This document shows positions 8,672 to 16,361 of a stretch of 54,868 bases of DNA, in pieces. The translations under genes and the position numbers were made by a program. The stretch spans positions 1 to 54,868 of the forward strand of contig DVGT01000063.1 in NCBI GenBank assembly GCA_018712555.1, in the 5' to 3' direction. The number at the start of each line of letters is the position of its first letter. Positions within the stretch are counted from its first letter, which is position 1. The notes under the pieces were generated by a model. That model had not been told where the DNA came from. It was given only the letters and a program-made list of their open reading frames with translations, and searched no databases. This DNA is from Faecimorpha stercoravium (GTDB lineage: Bacteria; Bacillota; Clostridia; Lachnospirales; Bianqueaceae).

Positions 8672-8703
8672 CTTTGATGGAAAACCCCGTGTATATCTCG
8701 CCC

Positions 8704-8732
8704 TTCCCAAAGAAGAAAAAATCATGTATAAT
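8704..8732 (+). promoter_or_regulatory. Promoter of the dnaD-dnaC operon
   Basis: TTCCCA (8704-8709) and a perfect TATAAT (8727-8732) with a 17-base spacer. Transcription would start near 8739, just downstream of the DnaA-box cluster and about 140 bases ahead of the dnaD-like gene. Confidence 0.65.
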
Positions 8733-8764
8733 AAATGCGACATGAAACAGTATGCTATATCCGT

Positions 8765-8817
8765 CGCAGGATTCCAGGCATCCTGCGCAGGTCTGTCCCT
8801 TCGAAGGGACGTTTTTT
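8765..8817 (+). terminator. Leader with hairpin plus intrinsic terminator (attenuator candidate)
   Basis: Two hairpins follow one another inside the leader of the dnaD operon. The first pairs 8765-8772 with 8780-8787 (CGCAGGAT/ATCCTGCG). The second is the palindrome GTCCCTTCGAAGGGAC at 8795-8810, followed by GTTTTTT. A terminator between a promoter and its first gene suggests premature termination, or a short RNA of about 80 bases. No competing antiterminator fold or known riboswitch is apparent. Confidence 0.6.
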
Positions 8818-8877
8818 CCTTCATACCAAGGAGCCACACAGCCATTCCGGCTTGAATTTACATAAGGAGGCGCTCTT

Positions 8878-9945
8878 ATGCCCACAGTTACTTTTTCTTC
8901 CGCTTCTTCTCATTATACACTGGTTTCCAACGACTTTCTGCTGCATCATATGCCGCAGGCCAATGGTGCCTACGTCAAGGTATATCTTTTTTTCTTATGC
9001 CATAGTCAGCAGCCTGAAAGTTCCCTCTCCACCGCCGAAGCCGCAAAGTCACTGCATATGATTGAGTCCGACGTACTGGAAGCCCTATACTACTGGGAAA
9101 AAGAGGGGCTGCTTCAGATTCGCGAGATAGATGGCAGTATGGAACTTCATTTTCTGTCTGGATCCGTTCCGCCTACTCCGGATGATGGGATGAAAGAGCC
9201 TGTCCCCTCTCCTCAGAATACGGCAGCCAAGGTCATCCGCGTGGAACAGAAACCGAACTATTCTCCCGACGAATTGAGCATATACGGCCGGGATCCTCAA
9301 ATTCAGCACCTGTTCTCCTCGGCTGCTGCGTCCCTGGGACAGATCCTCAGTCAGCCCAATCTGTCCACACTGTACAGCTTCTATGACTACTATCGTCTGC
9401 CGCTGGATGTGATCGAATTTCTGATTCACTATTGCGTGCGCAACGGACACCGCGACCTTCGCTATATGGAGCGAGTCGCCCAGGACTGGGCGGATCATGA
9501 TATCCATTCCGCTCAGCAGGCGCAGGATTACGTACAGCGTCTCGACGTATACCGTCCCCTCCTGAAAACCATGGGAATTCATCGGTATCCCACGGATGAG
9601 GACTGCCGCACATTGGACAGGCTGCAGCAACAGTATCAAATGCCCACGGAGATGATGATGGAAGCCTGCCGGCGTACACAGAAGCGGGCCAAGACCCCCA
9701 GTTTCCGCTATTTGGAAGGTATTCTTGCCGATTGGCATAAGCAGGGCGTACATACCATGGCAGCACTCGGACAGGCCGATACACTCTATGAACAGAAAGC
9801 GGCTTCCGACCGTGAACATCCGTCCCAGCGTTCTGTCAATCCTCGTTCCAAAAATAAGTTTCTCAATTATACCCAGCGCAATGACATCGACTATGATCAG
9901 CTGGAAAAAGAACTCGCTCAGTTTCCCTACGGCGATTCTCTCTAA
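8878..9945 (+). CDS. DnaD-domain replication protein
   Basis: DnaD/DnaB-type proteins of Bacillota remodel DNA and bring the helicase loader to origins and stalled forks. The 355-residue protein begins with a winged-helix-like region (residues about 25-90: STAEAAKSLHMIESDVLEAL, then YYWEKEGLLQI). Two DnaD (DnaB_2-type) helical modules follow at about 145-215 and 225-290. The start is set by AAGGAGG nine bases upstream of the ATG. The dnaC loader gene follows 37 bases later, which supports a primosome role. It could correspond to DnaD or to DnaB in Bacillus terms; the sequence alone does not decide. Confidence 0.85.
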   Translation: MPTVTFSSASSHYTLVSNDFLLHHMPQANGAYVKVYLFFLCHSQQPESSLSTAEAAKSLHMIESDVLEALYYWEKEGLLQIREIDGSMELHFLSGSVPPTPDDGMKEPVPSPQNTAAKVIRVEQKPNYSPDELSIYGRDPQIQHLFSSAAASLGQILSQPNLSTLYSFYDYYRLPLDVIEFLIHYCVRNGHRDLRYMERVAQDWADHDIHSAQQAQDYVQRLDVYRPLLKTMGIHRYPTDEDCRTLDRLQQQYQMPTEMMMEACRRTQKRAKTPSFRYLEGILADWHKQGVHTMAALGQADTLYEQKAASDREHPSQRSVNPRSKNKFLNYTQRNDIDYDQLEKELAQFPYGDSL

Positions 9946-9982
9946 GACTACATATGATTTCTAACCGCAAGGAGGAATTTCC

Positions 9983-10996
9983 ATGTCTCAATCGAATGAT
10001 ATCCTTCGGCAGATTCTGAAGGAATACGATGATCAGCGCAAAATGGAAGAAAGAGCACGGGAGGACCGGCAGAACGAAGTTTACGCGCGTCTGCCCGAAG
10101 TCAAACGTATCGATGATGAAATCGAATCCTTCAGCATCAACGCCATGGGAGCCTATCTGAAAAACGGCAAGGATCCTCGCCTGGCATTGACGCAGCTTCG
10201 GCAGCGTATGGACTTTCTGAAGACTCGTAAAGAACAGCTCCTGACGGAGGCCGGATATCCTTTAGACTACATGGAAATACATTATGTCTGTCCCCTCTGC
10301 CAGGATACAGGATATATCCATTATGAACAATGCCGCTGTCTCAGACAGCGGCTTATCGACTATGCATATCATCAGTCCGGATTGCAGAAGGTTCTGGAAA
10401 AGGAGAATCTGGCGCATTTTGATCTGTCCCTATTTGACGATCAGCCGATTTCCTCCGAAACCATGACGCCGCGTCAGAACATGCAGCAGCTCCTGAAACG
10501 CGTTCAGAATTTCCTTCACAGCTTTTCCAGCCATCCAGGACAGAATCTCCTGTTCAGCGGACCTACCGGCACAGGCAAGACCTTTTTGTGCAATTGCATT
10601 GCCAAGGAACTGCTGGATCAGGGATACACGGTACTCTATGTGACAGCTTACGATCTCTGTGCCCTTCTGGAAAAAGAGCGCTTTCAGGATCGATCCCGTT
10701 CTGTCCAGCTGACTTTTACGTCAGAAACCGTCGGAAACTGTGATCTGCTCATTCTGGATGATCTGGGGACGGAGTTCAACAATCATCTGTCCACGACCGA
10801 GCTCTTTCATTGTATCAATCAGCGTATGCTCTCGCAGCGTTCCACCCTGATTTCGACAAATTTCACCCTAGGAGATATCAGCGCCACGTACGGCGAGCGT
10901 TTCTCCTCTCGAATCATCGGTTCTTACACGCTCTTTCGTTTCTTCGGTTCAGATCTGCGCCGAAAAAAACGGTATAGAGAGGGAGGTGCATTATGA
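9983..10996 (+). CDS. dnaC: DnaC/DnaI-type helicase loader ATPase
   Basis: This AAA+ protein loads the replicative helicase. The N-terminal about 95 residues are charged and helical. A zinc-binding cluster follows with Cys at 103, 106, 117 and 119 (CPLCQDTG, then CRC). Walker A is GPTGTGKT at 193-200 and Walker B is LLILDDLGTE near 254. The C-terminal FSSRIIGSYTLFRFFGSDLR carries the expected Arg-rich sensor region. The 337-residue length fits the family. An AAGGAGG site precedes the ATG. The last four bases (ATGA) overlap the methyltransferase start, indicating coupled translation. Confidence 0.93.
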   Translation: MSQSNDILRQILKEYDDQRKMEERAREDRQNEVYARLPEVKRIDDEIESFSINAMGAYLKNGKDPRLALTQLRQRMDFLKTRKEQLLTEAGYPLDYMEIHYVCPLCQDTGYIHYEQCRCLRQRLIDYAYHQSGLQKVLEKENLAHFDLSLFDDQPISSETMTPRQNMQQLLKRVQNFLHSFSSHPGQNLLFSGPTGTGKTFLCNCIAKELLDQGYTVLYVTAYDLCALLEKERFQDRSRSVQLTFTSETVGNCDLLILDDLGTEFNNHLSTTELFHCINQRMLSQRSTLISTNFTLGDISATYGERFSSRIIGSYTLFRFFGSDLRRKKRYREGGAL

Positions 10997-12138
10997 CATT
11001 AGAAGAAGCTCTATGCAAGATCCTGCAGGATTCACCCCATCGCATTGTACTGAGCCAGCCCCGCACTGAGGAAAAGCCCTACATCCGCACAGAGATTGTA
11101 CTGAAGGAAGAGGGACGGCGTTTCTATCAGGAAGCGAAACGTACCGCTACCCAGGTTTTTCACAAGAACTATGAGCCTGCTGAGCTTTCTCTCCGCCTGC
11201 ATGATCTATTGCCGGCTCGGTATGCGCAGCTCAATGCCTGGAGTGACACTCGGGAGTACAGTATTCGTCTCTCCAAAAAAAATAAAGTGCTCTTTCACGA
11301 GACGCTCTCCAAGGGGGCGGTCATGCTGTCCCTCTCCCATAACCGTCCCAAGAATCATATTCTGGCCCAGGATACCGTGATTCCTGCACTGGTCGATATG
11401 GGGATCTTCACCAAGGAAGGCAGGCTCATCCCTTCTATGTCCGACAAATATAAGCAGATCAACCGTTTTGTGGAGCTTGTGGATGACGCTGTCCGGGATC
11501 TGCCGCCTCGTCCCCTGCGTATTATTGACTTTGGCTGCGGAAAATCGTATCTGACCTTTATCCTCTACCACTATTTTACGCAGATTCGAAAACTGCCGAT
11601 TGAGATGCTGGGACTGGATCTGAAGGCGGATGTGATCGCACACTGCAACGAGACTGCGAAACGCTATGGCTACGATCATCTGCGATTCCAGGTCGGCGAT
11701 ATACACGGTTTTCGCGAGGAGACGAATGTGGACATGGTCATCACTCTCCATGCCTGCGATACGGCGACGGACTTTGCTTTGCAGAATGCTGTCGCCTGCG
11801 GCGCTTCCATGATTTTCTCCGTTCCCTGTTATCAGCATGAACTGAATCGGCAGATACAGAGTGACGACTTCTCCATCTTAACTCGCTATGGCATCGTGAA
11901 GGAGCGGATTTCCGCTTTAATGACTGACACGATCCGGGCCAACTATCTGATCACAAAAGGATATAAAACCCAACTTCTGGAATTCGTCGAACTGGAACAT
12001 ACGCCCAAGAATCTACTGATTCGCGCGATCAAAGCGCCCCTCTCTGAAAAAGTAAAACAGACGGCTGCCGAAGAGATCCAGCGTCTCTGCGAAGAATTTC
12101 ATTTCCATCCTTCGATTCTTCAGGAAGGAAACTCATAA
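10993..12138 (+). CDS. SAM-dependent methyltransferase (class I), substrate unknown
   Basis: The 381-residue protein has a Rossmann methyltransferase domain with motif I IIDFGCGKSYLTF (residues about 177-189), an acidic LGLDLK ribose-binding strand near 206 and a TLHACDTATDFAL segment. It resembles the Pfam Methyltransf_32 group, which includes uncharacterised proteins and RNA-modifying relatives. An N-terminal region of about 170 residues without an obvious domain precedes it. Its start overlaps dnaC by four bases, so it is expressed with the helicase loader, and a strong terminator follows. The substrate cannot be told from sequence. Confidence 0.8.
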   Translation: MTLEEALCKILQDSPHRIVLSQPRTEEKPYIRTEIVLKEEGRRFYQEAKRTATQVFHKNYEPAELSLRLHDLLPARYAQLNAWSDTREYSIRLSKKNKVLFHETLSKGAVMLSLSHNRPKNHILAQDTVIPALVDMGIFTKEGRLIPSMSDKYKQINRFVELVDDAVRDLPPRPLRIIDFGCGKSYLTFILYHYFTQIRKLPIEMLGLDLKADVIAHCNETAKRYGYDHLRFQVGDIHGFREETNVDMVITLHACDTATDFALQNAVACGASMIFSVPCYQHELNRQIQSDDFSILTRYGIVKERISALMTDTIRANYLITKGYKTQLLEFVELEHTPKNLLIRAIKAPLSEKVKQTAAEEIQRLCEEFHFHPSILQEGNS

Positions 12139-12178
12139 AGAACGCGCCTTGAAACAGAAGTTTCAAGGCGCGTTCTTT
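12137..12178. terminator. Bidirectional terminator
   Basis: A perfect 19-bp stem (12137-12155 with 12160-12178, loop AGAA) has an A-rich start and a T-rich end, so it can stop transcripts from both sides. It contains the last bases of the methyltransferase stop codon and the stop of the convergent glycosylase gene. Confidence 0.9.
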
Positions 12179-12669
12179 GATTCCAGAATACAGGACCAGG
12201 CCTCCTGAAGCCGCGAAAGGCTCCAGGCCGCGTTCGCCGGGCTGGTAGAGGGCAATGGGTGAATCGGAACACCACAGGCTTTCTCGCAATACCGGCGGTA
12301 GAGCTGGCAGGCTTTATTCCCATTTCCGTAGATTTTCTGTATCTTCGTCTGCTGCAAGATCGAAGTTATGTCCACCGGCTTGACATTCCGAATGCTGGTA
12401 TCGCTGGATCCGATGATATCGCAGCTGTCAATGACATCCCATAGCGCGATATGATGCCGCAGCAACAGGGCTTTTCGCTCTGGAATCGCCTCGGGGAAAG
12501 GCTCCTCATACAGCAGGCTCAGAAGACGCCAGAATCGGTTCTGGGGATGATGATAGTAAAAGGACGCCTCTCTGGATTTTACCGAAGGAAAAGACCCCAG
12601 AATCAGAATCTGGGATGTAGCATCAAAAACAGGTCTGAAGGCATGCTCCGCATGCTGATAGGTTCCCAT
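12163..12669 (-). CDS. DNA-deoxyinosine (hypoxanthine) glycosylase, Mug/UDG superfamily
   Basis: Enzymes of this family excise deaminated bases such as hypoxanthine. The 168-residue protein shows the superfamily motifs: LILGSFPSVKSREASFYYHH near residues 22-41 (motif 1 as GSFPS), then HPQNRFWRLL, and LPSTSPANAAWS near 138-149 as motif 2. Its ATG follows the stop of the preceding gene in a TGAGATG junction, so translation is probably coupled. No independent ribosome site is apparent. It is last in the hflX-cwlD-sua5 gene run. Confidence 0.85.
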   Translation of the reverse strand: MGTYQHAEHAFRPVFDATSQILILGSFPSVKSREASFYYHHPQNRFWRLLSLLYEEPFPEAIPERKALLLRHHIALWDVIDSCDIIGSSDTSIRNVKPVDITSILQQTKIQKIYGNGNKACQLYRRYCEKACGVPIHPLPSTSPANAAWSLSRLQEAWSCILESKNAP

Positions 12670-12670
12670 C

Positions 12671-13258
12671 TCAGGATTGCCAGGAAAAGCGCAGACAAAT
12701 ACAGCGATTCATCATGCCCAGGTTTTCAATGTTGAGATCATGTCCGATGGTCTTATCCTCATAGGTCCATCCGCAAACCTTGCGAAAAGCAGTCCATGCA
12801 TCCAGGTCCACCAGAATCTTCTGATCATCTACCCGCAGCATGGGATGATTCTTGACCAGCATCTGCAGATAGGTTTGTCCCGTCGCCTTCTTAGCCAATC
12901 CCCCCAGAACCGTCACCAGTCCCGCCGTCTTATCCGCTTCTTCTATATACGAAAGACACAGCGCGTGCATGCCATACTCGAACATCAGCTTCTCAATCTT
13001 GACATAATAGTTCAGGCTGATGCCGCCCCCAAAGGACGATGTCCCGCTCAGGAACGCCGTATCCGGCTCAATCCAATGCAGCTCCAGATCATCCACAGAA
13101 TATTTCTTCATGATGGGCAGCGCCCGCTTTTTCACATCCAGATTAAAAAGATCCTCATGAATGCCTACGATCACGCTCTCCCAATGTTCCTGTTTGAGCC
13201 GATCCCAAAGCTTCTGTGCCTCATCCAATGTCTTAATCAGATATACTTGTTCCTCCAT
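12671..13258 (-). CDS. Conserved-looking protein of unknown function
   Basis: A 195-residue soluble acidic protein without signal peptide or membrane segment. I do not recognise the family. It has an alpha/beta look: VIVGIHEDLFNLD, a Gly-rich SSFGGGISLNYYV segment, and KILVDLDAWTAF. Codon use resembles its neighbours. The start is well supported by AAAGGAGATAACC before the ATG. It overlaps the end of sua5 by 26 bases and abuts the glycosylase gene, so it is surely translated as part of this operon. The neighbours suggest nucleic-acid modification or repair, but that is only guilt by association. Confidence 0.7.
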   Translation of the reverse strand: MEEQVYLIKTLDEAQKLWDRLKQEHWESVIVGIHEDLFNLDVKKRALPIMKKYSVDDLELHWIEPDTAFLSGTSSFGGGISLNYYVKIEKLMFEYGMHALCLSYIEEADKTAGLVTVLGGLAKKATGQTYLQMLVKNHPMLRVDDQKILVDLDAWTAFRKVCGWTYEDKTIGHDLNIENLGMMNRCICLRFSWQS

Positions 13259-14303
13259 GGTTATCTCCTTTCAGTGTTTTTCCGCCGCACGCTTTGCGCA
13301 ATCGGTTCATAAACGCATTGCCAATGCCTTCCGAACCAATGGTCTCTGTGAATAAGATCTCACACTGCTCCTCATCAAACCGTCGTAAGGCATCAAATAA
13401 ATGGGCTGCCATCCCTTCCGGATCTCTGCGGGACCCCAGACTCAGAACCACCTCTGCATCATAGTCTCTGCAGTGCTCGTCCACCGTAAGCACTCCGCGC
13501 CGAAGTCCTTTCGCTTCCTGCAGGCCCTGCCGGATCTGCGTTTCCTGGGCATCCGGCGTCCCCAACGCCATCCACATGGGCGCTTTCGGCGCATAATGCC
13601 GATACTTCATCCCCGGCGCCTTAGGGACCACATCCTTCTGTACGGTCAGCCCCGGATCCATGCGGACATCCGGCAGAACTTCCGCGATCTCTTCCAATGT
13701 CAAACCGCCTGGCCGAAGCACCATGGGCGGATTCACCGTCATATCAATGATCGTGGATTCCAGACCGATCTCGCAAGGCCCTCCATCGAGGATCAGAGGA
13801 ATCCTGCCTTTCATATCTTCATAAACATGCGCCGCCGTTGTGGGACTGGGCCGTCCGGACAGATTCGCACTGGGTGCCGCAATCGCAATCTGTCCACGGC
13901 GCATCAGTTCCAACGCCACCGGATGACTGGGCATACGTACCGCCACGGTATCCAACCCCGCCGTGATCAGTGGAGAAAGTCCCTCTGCCTTCTTCAAAAT
14001 CAGCGTCATGGGGCCGGGCCAGTATCTGGCCATCAGAGATTCTGCCGAAGCCGGCACCTCCCTGGCCACCTGACTTATGTCATAACCTGGATATACGTGA
14101 ACGATCAGAGGATTATCCGAAGGCCTCCCTTTGGCCTGGAAAATCCCCCGCAGGCCTTCTTCCGTCCCAATATAGCCACCCAAGCCATACACGGTTTCCG
14201 TAGGAAAGGCCACATTCTGGCCGGCTAAGAGCAGGCGAATCGCTTCCGCATATCCTTCTTCCGCCTCTTCAGTCTCCTCCATCTTCACCCATCGTGTTTC
14301 CAT
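13233..14303 (-). CDS. sua5: L-threonylcarbamoyladenylate synthase (Sua5/YwlC type)
   Basis: This enzyme makes threonylcarbamoyl-AMP, the precursor of the t6A modification at position 37 of ANN-decoding tRNAs. The N-terminal YrdC domain (residues about 15-205) shows FPTETVYGLG (33-42), KGRPSDNPLIVH and APSANLSG. The extra C-terminal Sua5 domain (about 225-345), linked by the MKYRHYAPKAP segment, makes it the long form; 356 residues fits. The ATG at 14303 follows GAGGAGGAAGAG and overlaps the end of cwlD by 35 bases. Confidence 0.95.
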   Translation of the reverse strand: METRWVKMEETEEAEEGYAEAIRLLLAGQNVAFPTETVYGLGGYIGTEEGLRGIFQAKGRPSDNPLIVHVYPGYDISQVAREVPASAESLMARYWPGPMTLILKKAEGLSPLITAGLDTVAVRMPSHPVALELMRRGQIAIAAPSANLSGRPSPTTAAHVYEDMKGRIPLILDGGPCEIGLESTIIDMTVNPPMVLRPGGLTLEEIAEVLPDVRMDPGLTVQKDVVPKAPGMKYRHYAPKAPMWMALGTPDAQETQIRQGLQEAKGLRRGVLTVDEHCRDYDAEVVLSLGSRRDPEGMAAHLFDALRRFDEEQCEILFTETIGSEGIGNAFMNRLRKACGGKTLKGDNHGGTSISD

Positions 14304-14979
14304 TCTCTTCCTCCTCTAAGTACGCATTCATGCCCGAGTAGATGCTCCAGGCAATCTTCTTTTGATACGTCTCTTCATTTAAACGTTCTTCCTCCTCCGG
14401 ATTGGTCAAAAACCCGCATTCGACCAAAATTCCCGGATCCTGCCCCTGCCGCAGAATAAAATAATCTGCATTCTCCTTGTACTGTCGCTTGCTGCCGGTA
14501 AAAATATTCAGCTGTTCCTGTACCTTGGCTGCCAACGCCTCGCTCTTTTGCGAATCGGTATGATAAAATACCTGGGGGCCCCAAAGCTGGCTGTCCGTAT
14601 AGCTATTTTGATGAATGCTGACAAACAGATCCGGCTTCAGTTCCTGGATCTGTTCCGCCCGCAACTTCATATCTTCTTTTTTTGTCCCTTCTCCCAGCGT
14701 TTCGTCCTCCGTACGGGTCATATAGACCAACGCGCCGCCCATCTCCAGGTATACTGCCAGTTTCGTTGCGATGGACAGATTGATGGCCTTCTCATCTTCC
14801 CCCTGGCTCCCCGTCTTTCCCGGATCCATGCCGCCATGTCCCGGATCGATCAAAATCACCTTTCCCGCTATAGGAAGCGCTGCCGCCGTTCCACTCTGCG
14901 CTGCGGCTAGACTTCCCCATCCGAGGAAGCCACCTCCCAGCAAAGCGATTACCAAAACCCATACGACTTTTTTCCGCAT
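14269..14979 (-). CDS. cwlD: N-acetylmuramoyl-L-alanine amidase CwlD
   Basis: CwlD cleaves the peptide from muramic acid during spore cortex synthesis, the first step to muramic-delta-lactam. I start it at the ATG at 14979, preceded by AGGAG, where a signal-anchor (residues about 5-27) begins. The longer frame upstream overlaps hflX and has no such feature. The Amidase_3 domain shows the zinc ligands and active-site residues: DPGHGG (45-50), the acidic DEKAINLS, SIHQNS and VECGFLTNPEE. The 236-residue length is typical. It points to a spore-forming host. Confidence 0.92.
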   Translation of the reverse strand: MRKKVVWVLVIALLGGGFLGWGSLAAAQSGTAAALPIAGKVILIDPGHGGMDPGKTGSQGEDEKAINLSIATKLAVYLEMGGALVYMTRTEDETLGEGTKKEDMKLRAEQIQELKPDLFVSIHQNSYTDSQLWGPQVFYHTDSQKSEALAAKVQEQLNIFTGSKRQYKENADYFILRQGQDPGILVECGFLTNPEEEERLNEETYQKKIAWSIYSGMNAYLEEEENGNTMGEDGGD

Positions 14980-15013
14980 ATACGGCTCCTGCTCTTTTTG
15001 ACAGTCTATGCCT

Positions 15014-16309
15014 TTAGGACTGAAGATATGCCTTGACCATGTTTTGATACTGTTTCGACGTCCGTACTCGCAAGTACGTTCCCTCTTCCCGATACTCCTC
15101 CTCCAGCACCTTTCCATTCTGGCGCAGCAGGCTGACGAAGCGGCCCTCTGTATACGGAATGCACACCGAATACTCTACCTCTCTTTCATCGAGAATATGA
15201 TCCAACGCCGAAAGCACGCGATGCCAATCCTCTTCCCGGAAGGCGGATACCTTAAGCTGCTGATATCCTTTCTGTGGGAAAATCACCACGCGCTGCATCT
15301 CCTGCAGCTGATCCTGTTTATTCATGAGCTGCAGGACGGGTTTATCTCCTGCCCCCAAGTCCTCCATGGCATCCATGGTCACTTTCATCTCCATACTCGC
15401 CTTTTCATCCGACGCATCTACTACATGCAGAAGGATGTCAGCGTAACGCACTTCTTCCAACGTAGCCCGAAACGCATCGACCAGATGATGGGGCAGTTTA
15501 TGAATGAAGCCAACTGTATCCGAAAATAATACCTCTCGTCCACTGGGAAGGGTCGCCTTCCGCGTCGTCGTCTCCAAAGTCGCGAAAAGCTTATCTTCTT
15601 CCAAAACTCCGGAATTCGTCAGTCGATTAAACCAGGTCGACTTCCCTGCATTCGTATATCCCACCAGGGCGATCACTGGAATCTGGTTCTTTACCCGGCG
15701 GCTTCTAGCCACTTCCCGCTGACTCTCCAACTCCTTTAGCTGACGTTTCAGCACATCAATCCGCTGCCGGATATACCGTCTATCCAGTTCCAGCTTAGTT
15801 TCACCCGCACCTCGCGAATGATTTCCACCGCCCACGGAGCCACCCTGCCGCGACAATTCTGTGCCAAGTCCCGCCAATCGAGTCAGTCGGTAATTCAGCT
15901 GTGCCAGCTCCACCTGCGTCTGTCCTTCCTTTGTAGACGCACGCTGCGAGAAGATATCCAGTATGAGAAGGGTACGGTCTATCACCTTCGTCCCCAGCGC
16001 CTCCGATAAGTTGCGAAGCTGCGCAGGAGAGAGTTCGTCGTCCGTGATCACACCGCTGGCACCGCACATCTCCAGCATTGCCTTCACTTCCTGAATCTTT
16101 CCGCTTCCCAGATATGTTTTAGGATGCGGGGATTCCCGTTTCTGAATGACACGTCCTGCTTCCTCTCCTCCCGCCGTCCAGAGGAGATCCGAAAGCTCAT
16201 CCAGTGATTGTTCTGCGTCGATTTCTCCTCCGTCCTCCTCTACCGCTGCCAGAATATACTTCTCCATCTCTTCCTGCGTTTCATAAAGTCCCTTCTTTTT
16301 TTCTTCCAT
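15014..16309 (-). CDS. hflX: Ribosome-splitting GTPase HflX
   Basis: HflX binds 50S and 70S ribosomes and helps split stalled ones under stress. The protein has 431 residues from the ATG at 16309, chosen because AAGGAG lies nine bases upstream; earlier in-frame ATGs overlap or precede that site. The HflX N-terminal domain includes HPKTYLGSGK, the Gly-rich SRQGGSVGGGNHSRGAGETK linker follows, and the G domain has GYTNAGKST (217-225), DTVGF and NKQD. It is 34 bases upstream of cwlD, in the same direction. Confidence 0.95.
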   Translation of the reverse strand: MEEKKKGLYETQEEMEKYILAAVEEDGGEIDAEQSLDELSDLLWTAGGEEAGRVIQKRESPHPKTYLGSGKIQEVKAMLEMCGASGVITDDELSPAQLRNLSEALGTKVIDRTLLILDIFSQRASTKEGQTQVELAQLNYRLTRLAGLGTELSRQGGSVGGGNHSRGAGETKLELDRRYIRQRIDVLKRQLKELESQREVARSRRVKNQIPVIALVGYTNAGKSTWFNRLTNSGVLEEDKLFATLETTTRKATLPSGREVLFSDTVGFIHKLPHHLVDAFRATLEEVRYADILLHVVDASDEKASMEMKVTMDAMEDLGAGDKPVLQLMNKQDQLQEMQRVVIFPQKGYQQLKVSAFREEDWHRVLSALDHILDEREVEYSVCIPYTEGRFVSLLRQNGKVLEEEYREEGTYLRVRTSKQYQNMVKAYLQS

Positions 16310-16330
16310 ATCTCTCATCTCCTTATGCAT

Positions 16331-16360
16331 AAGACCGGGCCCCTAAGGACCCGGTCTGTA
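16331..16360 (-). terminator. Hairpin between the GH18 gene and hflX
   Basis: An 8-bp GC-rich stem (AGACCGGG/CCCGGTCT) lies just after the GH18 stop codon. No clear T-run follows on the minus strand, so termination may be partial, allowing some read-through into hflX. Confidence 0.4.
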
Positions 16361-16361
16361 A

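Noticed and set aside
8739..8866. Short peptide gene in the dnaD leader
   Set aside because: An open frame exists but it runs through both hairpins, has no ribosome site and resembles nothing.
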